DNA of 5,017 nt from Methanomassiliicoccales archaeon (lineage in GTDB: Archaea; Thermoplasmatota; Thermoplasmata; Methanomassiliicoccales; UBA472), in NCBI GenBank assembly GCA_013329565.1, contig DUJZ01000127.1, forward strand, positions 1,270-6,286, written 5' to 3'. The notes under the pieces were generated by a model, which did not search any database, was not told the origin of the DNA, and was given only the letters and a program-made list of their open reading frames with translations. The translations under genes and the position numbers were made by a program. Below are positions 1-4,637 of the stretch, in pieces (positions within the stretch are counted from its first letter, which is position 1; the number at the start of each line of letters is the position of its first letter).

Positions 1-112
1 TAGGCGTGGACCGCCCAACCCCCTATCAGCACTGTCGTCGGTGATGCGGCATTCCCCTGGATAGAAGGAATTCCGCGATAACTCGCAATTCCTGTTCGGA
101 TGCCTTGATCAC
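1..112 (-). pseudogene. AbiEii-like nucleotidyltransferase (type IV toxin), 5' end only, apparent frameshift
   Basis: This is the beginning of a gene directly downstream of the AbiEi-like regulator and on the same strand. From a GTG at 112-110 the frame reads VIKASEQELRVIAEFLLSRG then MPHHRRQC and stops at 28-26. From about 41 to the edge a second frame reads PTTVLIGGWAVHAY. The sequence IGGWAVHAY is the opening glycine motif of AbiEii/AbiGii-type nucleotidyltransferases (the residues before the catalytic Asp-x-Asp). One missing base around 39-47 would join the halves as GMPHHPTTVLIGGWAVHAY, which reads naturally. An intact member would transfer nucleotides to a cellular target and act as the toxin paired with AbiEi. 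The GTG start is inferred: a GAGG lies 11 bases upstream. An ATG at 129-127 that overlaps the regulator's stop as ATGA is in another frame and stops after six codons. The catalytic residues lie outside the window. The break could be real decay, a sequencing error, or recoding. Confidence 0.55.
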
Positions 113-125
113 TGAACCATGTTCC

Positions 126-1115
126 TCATAGCTGGTCGTAGATCGCCACCAACCCTTTGGTCAGGTCCTTCCCTTTATATCCAAGACCGGCCAGGTCAAG
201 CAATGTCTGGGATGGTGAGGTGACCTTTACTCCTCCGACCAACCTCGCCTCGCCGAACAGATCTCTATCTGGCCTCATCAACTGTAAACGGACCCCGCCC
301 TCATCACTGCTGGCCCCGATCAGTTCCTTGACGTTTACGATCTCGTCGGCATCTATATACATCTGGATAGAATCGAATTGGACGATCAGTCCGGTATATT
401 GCATGCCGGCAAAATAGCTTGAGAATGCGAACTTGATGCCCTGGGATTCGAGCACTTCTGCCAGTTCCTTCGCTGCTGAATAGATATCCTGGAATGGGAT
501 ATTGAACTCTTTTTCGATGAGCGGGTACGTTGGCCTTTCCCATGCGACCCCGTTCAGCAGCTTGTCCATATCATTTATGGAGACCCTGTTCCCATTCTTT
601 TTCGCTATTCCATGGGCGATTAGATTGCTTATGGTGGAATGCGCCCAGCCGTAGGATACCTTCTCAGATATCGATAGATTCCTTATTGAGCTCGACCTCA
701 ATCTGATCAGCCCCGAGACCACCCTCCACGCCTTCTCCGAGGTGATCTTGACCGCCCCAGTGTTGGACTTCCCGGGATTTTCCGTCAACACGACCTCCCG
801 GGGCATCATGAGAACGTCGATGCCGGTCGCATTGGCCATCTCCATCAATCTCGGCGAGATCGATTTGGTCACCAGGATGAAGCGCCCTCTCGACCCCAGT
901 TCGGGATCGATGTGGTCCTTATAGAGGTTCAGAAGCGCTATCGCTTCGATGCTGGCCTTTGCCTTGACATCTATGAAGAGCGTCTTTGATCGCTTCCTAT
1001 CTTCTATGATCACATCGAAGCCGAAGTCCTTCCAGTACGCATCAAGCCTGACCTCCGATCCTTCGTCCACGCCCAGCCTTTGTTCGATGAAGGTGATCAA
1101 ATTGGTATCGTTCAT
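126..1115 (-). CDS. AbiEi-family antitoxin/transcriptional regulator with N-terminal PD-(D/E)XK-like domain
   Basis: The 329-residue product is read from ATG 1115-1113. Residues 15-105 resemble the PD-(D/E)XK nuclease fold: D34 in FDVIIEDR, then D49 and K51 in LFIDVKAK, followed by helix and strand (RFILVTK; GIDVLMM). Residues 122-185 form a winged helix-turn-helix (ISEKVSYGWAHSTISNLIAHG, then the wing KKNGNRVSI). Residues 195-329 match the AbiEi C-terminal domain, ending with the family's closing pattern VTSPSQTLLDLAGLGYKGKD. In AbiE systems AbiEi represses its own operon and neutralises the AbiEii nucleotidyltransferase; here the AbiEii-like gene follows 14 bases after the stop. The start was chosen because the TATA box at 1147-1154 predicts transcription from about 1124, giving a short or absent leader with no Shine-Dalgarno site. 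ATG 1127-1125 would add four residues. The open frame runs on to 1265, but that part crosses the promoter and operator and is unlikely to be translated. Whether the nuclease-like domain cuts DNA is unknown. AT-rich codon use suggests horizontal acquisition. Confidence 0.82.
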   Translation of the reverse strand: MNDTNLITFIEQRLGVDEGSEVRLDAYWKDFGFDVIIEDRKRSKTLFIDVKAKASIEAIALLNLYKDHIDPELGSRGRFILVTKSISPRLMEMANATGIDVLMMPREVVLTENPGKSNTGAVKITSEKAWRVVSGLIRLRSSSIRNLSISEKVSYGWAHSTISNLIAHGIAKKNGNRVSINDMDKLLNGVAWERPTYPLIEKEFNIPFQDIYSAAKELAEVLESQGIKFAFSSYFAGMQYTGLIVQFDSIQMYIDADEIVNVKELIGASSDEGGVRLQLMRPDRDLFGEARLVGGVKVTSPSQTLLDLAGLGYKGKDLTKGLVAIYDQL

Positions 1116-1137
1116 AAGACCATACATATCGTTAGAA

Positions 1138-1172
1138 AGTGATATGTATAAATAATTATCAGTGATAGGTAT
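1138..1172 (+). repeat. Direct repeat of the operator half-site, 23-bp period
   Basis: AGTGATATGTAT at 1138-1149 and AGTGATAGGTAT at 1161-1172 match at 11 of 12 positions and start 23 bases apart. The second copy overlaps the inner operator arm. The first lies over the TATA box and the predicted start region of the AbiEi-like gene, and may be a weaker third binding site. Confidence 0.35.
1147..1154 (-). promoter_or_regulatory. TATA box of the AbiEi-like gene
   Basis: The minus strand reads TATTTATA (plus strand TATAAATA), a strong archaeal TATA element inside the most AT-rich stretch of the window. Its centre is about 35 bases before the chosen ATG at 1115, so transcription should begin near 1124 with a leader of about 9 bases. 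The element also reads well on the plus strand, so divergent transcription towards 1177 is possible, but no good gene lies that way. Confidence 0.6.
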
Positions 1173-1211
1173 CTTAAAATTGTGATTGGTCAATAAGGAT
1201 ATCACTGATAA
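1156..1211. promoter_or_regulatory. Candidate AbiEi autoregulatory operator: 12-bp perfect inverted repeat
   Basis: TTATCAGTGATA at 1156-1167 is repeated as its exact reverse complement TATCACTGATAA at 1200-1211, with 32 bases between (44 bp centre to centre, about four helical turns). The inner arm starts two bases upstream of the TATA box on the minus strand, exactly where TFB would contact the BRE, so a bound protein should block initiation. AbiEi proteins of known AbiE systems bind inverted repeats in their own promoter. The winged-helix protein encoded just downstream is the obvious ligand, but this is inference. Confidence 0.62.
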
Positions 1212-1556
1212 CGGGTGGATGAGGATACTGTTGGAAGATATTGAGCACAAGGAAAGACCGATCACGGATAGATAGATGGCCGATACACGAGAGGGACCCG
1301 AGGTGGTGCATCTTTCTGTTCAAGGGACGTCCTACCCGAGCCATTATGAAAAGGGCGATCCCGTGGGTAACTCCCTCGCCTTCTTCAGACCCTCATCGTC
1401 CGGCCACCCCTTGCTGATGCCCCCGTCAGCTTGAACGGTTGATAGGCATCCAAGGCCTTACGGGAGAGCGTTACATTGGTGACGAGGTTCGGAAATGCTC
1501 CTCAATGCGGTGATAACTGGGAAAGTTCAAACATATCGAACGTGATATCGTCGGAA
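1212..1556. other. Intergenic stretch without a convincing gene
   Basis: About 345 bases lie between the AbiE-like promoter and the ABC transporter operon. On the plus strand a short frame from ATG 1219 reads MRILLEDIEHKERPITDR, hits TAG at 1273-1275, and resumes at the adjacent ATG 1276 for 52 codons to TGA 1432-1434. No homology is recognised and there is no good ribosome site. On the minus strand two overlapping frames between 1498 and 1344 look like a small decayed gene joined across a run of five G. An imperfect dyad (AAGGGCGA 1351-1358, TCGCCTT 1376-1382) and the hairpin at 1413-1430 are present. No tRNA, CRISPR or insertion sequence was seen. I found no clear TATA box for the ABC operon; AAACATAT near 1529-1536 is weak and too close to the ribosome site. 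Confidence 0.5.
1413..1430 (+). other. Short RNA hairpin, 7-bp stem with CCCC loop
   Basis: GCTGATG (1413-1419) pairs with CGTCAGC (1424-1430) around a CCCC loop, with one G-U pair in the plus-strand RNA. The minus-strand copy has an A-C mismatch at that position, so the hairpin fits a plus-strand transcript better. It is about 140 bases before the ABC ATPase start and could lie in that mRNA's leader, or it may be chance. No U-run follows, so it is not an obvious terminator. Confidence 0.2.
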
Positions 1557-1557
1557 A

Positions 1558-1563
1558 GGTGAT
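1558..1563 (+). promoter_or_regulatory. Ribosome binding site of the ABC ATPase gene
   Basis: GGTGAT matches the archaeal 16S rRNA 3' end (anti-SD ATCACC) and sits five bases before the ATG at 1569, which fixes that start. Confidence 0.75.
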
Positions 1564-1568
1564 CGGAT

Positions 1569-2300
1569 ATGACCGAGATAGTGATCGAGACGGACCGTTT
1601 GACCAGGAACTTCGGTGAGGTGGTGGCGGTCGACAATGTCACGCTCTCGGTGAACAGGGGTGAGATATTCGGCCTGCTTGGCCCGAACGGTGCGGGCAAG
1701 AGCACATTGCTGAAGCTTCTGACCGGGCAGCTGGACGCCACTTCGGGCTCCTGCACGGTCCTAGGGGCGGACCCGTCCCGGGACCCTTTGGCGGTCAAGC
1801 GCGGCATCGGCATCGTACCGGAGATCGAATCCCCGCCCTCTTTCCTCACCGGGCGGGAGTACCTGCACTTCATCGGACTGGTTCGCGGCATCGGTGACAT
1901 CAAGGCACGGACCGAGGAGTGGATGGAGCGCATGGACATGAAGGAGGTGGCGACGGTCCCCGGCAAGGACCTGTCCAAGGGGACGCGTCAGAAGCTGATG
2001 GTGGCCGCCGCGCTCATCCACGAGCCACCGCTGGTGTTCCTGGACGAGCCGTTCTCCGGGCTGGACCCCCGCTACCAGAAACTGGTGCGTGAGTACCTGG
2101 AAGGGTATTTAGAAAGGGGCGGCACGGTGTTCATGTGCACCCATATCCTGGAGATCGCCGAGAAGATGTGCACCCGTCTGGCCATCATCGATCGCGGAAG
2201 GATCGTGGTCCTTGGCGCTCCCGGAACGATAGGCAGGGACGGAGAGACCCTCGACCAGGCGTTCATGCGGGTGACCGAGCGGCAAAGGACCGAGGAATGA
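1569..2300 (+). CDS. ABC transporter ATP-binding protein (ABC-2 exporter type)
   Basis: This 243-residue cytoplasmic ATPase is of normal length for the family and should power the membrane protein encoded next. All core motifs are present: A-loop region near F15, Walker A GPNGAGKST (38-46), signature LSKGTRQK (135-142), Walker B LVFLDEP with catalytic E160 (155-161), D-loop SGLDP (163-167) and switch histidine H192 in THILEIAE. Two deviations are seen. The Q-loop glutamine is replaced by E85 (GIGIVPEIE), and the signature is LSKGT rather than LSGGQ; both occur in drug- and Nat-type ABC-2 exporters, so activity is expected. The short tail after residue 215 (GTIGRDGETLDQAFMRVTERQR) is the usual helical end of the CcmA/NatA-like subfamily. 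The start is supported by the GGTGAT site. The stop is one base from the permease ATG, so the two are co-translated. The substrate cannot be told from sequence. Confidence 0.95.
   Translation: MTEIVIETDRLTRNFGEVVAVDNVTLSVNRGEIFGLLGPNGAGKSTLLKLLTGQLDATSGSCTVLGADPSRDPLAVKRGIGIVPEIESPPSFLTGREYLHFIGLVRGIGDIKARTEEWMERMDMKEVATVPGKDLSKGTRQKLMVAAALIHEPPLVFLDEPFSGLDPRYQKLVREYLEGYLERGGTVFMCTHILEIAEKMCTRLAIIDRGRIVVLGAPGTIGRDGETLDQAFMRVTERQRTEE
2292..2295 (+). promoter_or_regulatory. Ribosome binding site of the permease gene, inside the ATPase gene
   Basis: GAGG lies within the last codons of the ATPase gene, six bases before the permease ATG at 2302. It supports that start and translational coupling of the pair. 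Confidence 0.6.
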
Positions 2301-2301
2301 G

Positions 2302-3756
2302 ATGTCCAGCCTATCGCGGCATCTGAGCCTGGTCCGCATTTTCATGGCCGAGGAGCGCCGGCTGAACGCCTCCATGATCGGCGGGATCCAGTTCCTCATG
2401 TTCCCCGTGGTCATCCTGTTCATGTCCTTCGTCCTCGGCATCGCTTCGGAGCGGCTGCTGGACAACCTCTCGCTGGACCAGGCGTACCTCATGCTTCATT
2501 CGGTCATCGTCGCTTACGGACTGAGCGTCGGCGCCCTGGCCACGTTCGGGGACCGCATCGCCGAGCGACGCTTCGGCTCCGTGTCCATGGTCCTGCAGAC
2601 CCCGGCCACCCAGCCCATCTCTTACCGCGAGCTGTTCACCGCCTTCTATGTCAAGGAGATCATATACTACTTCCTGTACTCCGTACTGCCCCTGGTAGGA
2701 GGGATCGCGCTCACCGTCCCCATCACCGGGTTCCAGGTAACGAGCGTTCTCTTCCTGCTGCTGACGGTGACGATGTCCTTCCTGTTCGGCCTTTCGCTGT
2801 CGTTCTTCCTCTCGGCCGTCTTTGCACGCTCGAAGGCGGCCCTGGGCGTGGTGGCGGCCTCCATCGGCGCCCTTATCATGGCGGGCCTGGTCACCGGGGC
2901 TTTCGATGTGGCCAACCTCGTTCCATCGATCGCCCTTCAGCGCACCCACGACCCCCTGCACCTGCTGACGGGGTCGCTACTGTTCGTTCTTTTCTCGGTG
3001 GTCGCCCTGGGGACCATCAAAGTGACCGCGGGGAAGCACAGCGAGAGGTACGAGGCGGACATGCTGGAGACGGCGGAGAGCTTCTCGTTCGTCGGCGCGG
3101 ACGCCAAGCTGATGGGCAAGGAATGGATGGACCTGGTACGCTCACGAACGCTCGTGCAGGTGGTCAGCGCCTACATCGGGCCCATGGCCGTCCTTGCAGT
3201 GCTGCTCTGGTTCCTGGACAACGCGATCACGGTGGACCTGGACCTCAACATGGTCTTCTACGCCGCCATGACCGGGTTCTTCTCCGTGTCCATCTACAGC
3301 TGGCTGAACCTCCTCGATAACAATTCGTTCATGGACGTCCTGCCGATAAGCGTGGCCCAGGTGATCAGGACCAAGCTACTTCTGCTGTCGATCATCGCAT
3401 TGCTGACCTCCACCGTGTTCCTGGCAGCGCTCAGCCTGCTGTTGGGCGACCTGGGAACCCTCCCGCTCGGCCTGGTGGTGGCGTACGTCACCACCGCATA
3501 CACGGTGACCGCCACGGCCTATCTTACCGGGCTGCGTACGAACAGCTACCTGTTCGACCCGCGGGTGCTTGGCAAGTTCAGCGGATTGAGCGTTCCGCCG
3601 CTGTGCACCATGGTGATCCTCTCGCTCAGCTACTCAAGCGACCCGTTCGTGGCCGGGGCGTTGATATTGTTCACCTGCACGCTCATGGCCTTGGCCACCC
3701 TGGTCATGTACCGGCGGATAGGCGAGCGGTGGGGTCGGGCGACGTTCGGATTCTGA
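2302..3756 (+). CDS. ABC-2-type transporter permease, about 12 membrane segments
   Basis: This 484-residue integral membrane protein follows the ATPase after one base and should form the translocation path of the same exporter. Hydrophobic segments appear near residues 27-48, 63-83, 118-140, 147-176, 179-200, 218-240, 286-305, 317-337, 357-382, 386-408, 429-447 and 450-470. A hydrophilic loop at 241-283 (HSERYEADMLETAESF...) divides the protein into two sets of six. Both halves begin with a charged amphipathic stretch (RIFMAEERRLNAS near 12-24; KLMGKEWMDLVRSRT near 269-283) before the first membrane helix. Both also carry a short loop with a PI-S motif before another helix (QPISYRELF near 104-112; LPISVAQVIRTK near 347-358). 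This suggests an internal duplication or fusion, since typical ABC-2 permeases have six helices and pair up. There is no cleavable signal peptide. The gene is GC-rich like the ATPase. The assignment rests on topology and gene context; the substrate is unknown. Confidence 0.85.
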   Translation: MSSLSRHLSLVRIFMAEERRLNASMIGGIQFLMFPVVILFMSFVLGIASERLLDNLSLDQAYLMLHSVIVAYGLSVGALATFGDRIAERRFGSVSMVLQTPATQPISYRELFTAFYVKEIIYYFLYSVLPLVGGIALTVPITGFQVTSVLFLLLTVTMSFLFGLSLSFFLSAVFARSKAALGVVAASIGALIMAGLVTGAFDVANLVPSIALQRTHDPLHLLTGSLLFVLFSVVALGTIKVTAGKHSERYEADMLETAESFSFVGADAKLMGKEWMDLVRSRTLVQVVSAYIGPMAVLAVLLWFLDNAITVDLDLNMVFYAAMTGFFSVSIYSWLNLLDNNSFMDVLPISVAQVIRTKLLLLSIIALLTSTVFLAALSLLLGDLGTLPLGLVVAYVTTAYTVTATAYLTGLRTNSYLFDPRVLGKFSGLSVPPLCTMVILSLSYSSDPFVAGALILFTCTLMALATLVMYRRIGERWGRATFGF

Positions 3757-3779
3757 TCGGCGGGTTCGGACAGATGATG

Positions 3780-4562
3780 TCAGTCGCACTCCCTGGCCTC
3801 CATTATCGTCATGTCCATCATCCTGTTGATGAAGTAATCCACCACGGTCCCGCTGCTTATGATGGCCCGGTGCCCGCTCATCTCCTTCGACAGGATCACC
3901 GAGACCTCCCGGTCGCAGACCATGATCATCTCCACATCGTATTCCAACCTCTTGTCCGAGGTTTCCATGGCGTTGGAGATGAAGGGTTCGGGGGGGCTGA
4001 ACTTTCCTTTGTTTACGCATAACAATCTGGCCTTGCCGAGCAGCCCGATGAGGTCCCCGGTTCCTTCCAGTATCACCACGGTCACCGACCTCTTCTCCGA
4101 GGCGGCCGCCAGGTTCTTAGCGTACCTCTTCAGGTAGTCGTTGTGGATGCTGATTATGACCACCTCCCTCCTGGCGGATTCGATCATCTCCAAAACCTTG
4201 TGGTCTATGGCCCATTCACCCAATATCGTCCAGATCGGGTTGTTCCTCTTCTCAGCGGTGCTGCCGATCTCCTCCAGCCCCTTCACCACCTCGTCCCTAG
4301 CCTTCTCCATATCCTCAATAAGGTGACCGAACACCTCGGCTGGATCGTTGGCACGATAACAACGCGGATTGGTGTTACCGACCTCCACGAAGCTCTTCTC
4401 CAGAAGTCGTTCCATCACATCATACGCCCGGGACCGCGGCACCTTGCTTTCGTCGCTTATTTCTTTAATGGTGCCTTCACCCAGCACCACCGTGGCGATG
4501 TACGCCTTCGCTTCGTACTCGCTCATCCCCAATCGCATCAGGTGCTCGATGATGTCGGACAT
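3780..4562 (-). CDS. TrmB-family transcriptional regulator
   Basis: The 260-residue protein has the classical TrmB layout. The N-terminus MSDIIEHLMRLGMSEYEAKA leads into a winged helix (about 8-75) with the helix-turn-helix at TIKEISDESKVPRSRAYDVM (31-50), and the wing ends near CYRANDP. A charged helix at 75-105 is probably a dimer coiled coil. From 110 to 260 there is a degenerate phospholipase-D-like effector domain (REVVIISIHNDYLKRY, SVTVVILEG, YDVEMIMVCDREVSVIL), as in TrmB/TrmBL proteins that sense small ligands, often sugars. Ligand contacts cannot be predicted from this sequence. Four cysteines (68, 182, 216, 259) show no metal-site spacing. The start is fixed by the family N-terminus and by a TATA box 30 bases upstream, implying a nearly leaderless mRNA. 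It is divergent from the MMPL-type transporter gene and shares its TATA box, so that gene and itself are the probable targets. It converges on the ABC permease with 23 bases between stops. Confidence 0.92.
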   Translation of the reverse strand: MSDIIEHLMRLGMSEYEAKAYIATVVLGEGTIKEISDESKVPRSRAYDVMERLLEKSFVEVGNTNPRCYRANDPAEVFGHLIEDMEKARDEVVKGLEEIGSTAEKRNNPIWTILGEWAIDHKVLEMIESARREVVIISIHNDYLKRYAKNLAAASEKRSVTVVILEGTGDLIGLLGKARLLCVNKGKFSPPEPFISNAMETSDKRLEYDVEMIMVCDREVSVILSKEMSGHRAIISSGTVVDYFINRMMDMTIMEARECD

Positions 4563-4580
4563 GTCACTCTCGTAGTGACA
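4562..4580. promoter_or_regulatory. Candidate TrmB operator: 19-bp palindrome
   Basis: TGTCACT (4562-4568) and AGTGACA (4574-4580) are exact reverse complements separated by CTCGT. For the regulator gene, the palindrome covers the predicted transcription start and touches the first base of the ATG. For the divergent transporter it lies just upstream of the BRE/TATA. A dimeric winged-helix protein bound here would block its own transcription and could repress or activate the transporter. That the adjacent TrmB protein binds it is inferred. Confidence 0.6.
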
Positions 4581-4587
4581 ACAACTC

Positions 4588-4596
4588 TATAAATAT
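4588..4596. promoter_or_regulatory. Shared bidirectional TATA element of the TrmB and MMPL genes
   Basis: TATAAATAT reads as a strong archaeal TATA box on the plus strand and as ATATTTATA on the minus strand. It is centred 30 bases before the regulator ATG (4562) and 46 before the transporter ATG (4638), giving predicted starts near 4566 (minus, almost leaderless) and 4617 (plus, about 20-base leader with a ribosome site). No second TATA box is seen in the 75-base gap. Confidence 0.65.
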
Positions 4597-4625
4597 CTTC
4601 AATGTTGCCCGACCCAACCGATTCA

Positions 4626-4630
4626 AGAGG
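4626..4630 (+). promoter_or_regulatory. Ribosome binding site of the MMPL-type gene
   Basis: AGAGG lies seven bases before the ATG at 4638 and inside the short predicted leader. It supports the start chosen. Confidence 0.5.
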
Positions 4631-4637
4631 CGCGTCC

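Noticed and set aside
1116..1265. N-terminal extension of the AbiEi-like frame up to an ATG at 1265
   Set aside because: The extension runs through the AT-rich promoter, the TATA box and both operator arms. Its residues do not look like family sequence, and the domain begins only after the ATG at 1115.
1351..1382. AAGGGCGA/TCGCCTT dyad as a terminator
   Set aside because: The arms differ in length by one base, the loop is long, there is no T-run, and no upstream gene reads into it.
1533..1550. Direct repeat ATATCG (1533-1538, 1545-1550) before the ABC operon
   Set aside because: It is only six bases long, with no dyad or clear TATA context; easily chance.
1502..1978. 158-codon minus-strand frame opposite the ABC ATPase
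   Set aside because: It is antisense to a clear ATPase with all motifs, is rich in Ser/Pro/Arg from GC-rich reverse reading, and resembles no family.
2311..2961. 216-codon minus-strand frame opposite the permease
   Set aside because: The Gln/Glu/Gly/Asp/His-rich product is the usual shadow of a GC-rich membrane-protein gene, with no independent ribosome site or homology.
3757..3779. Terminator between the convergent permease and TrmB genes
   Set aside because: The 23 bases show no hairpin and no T-run in either direction, so no terminator can be supported.
3603..4022. Plus-strand frame spanning the convergent gene ends (139 codons)
   Set aside because: The His/Gly/Pro/Asp-rich sequence overlaps the permease end and the antisense of the TrmB gene; a reading-frame shadow.
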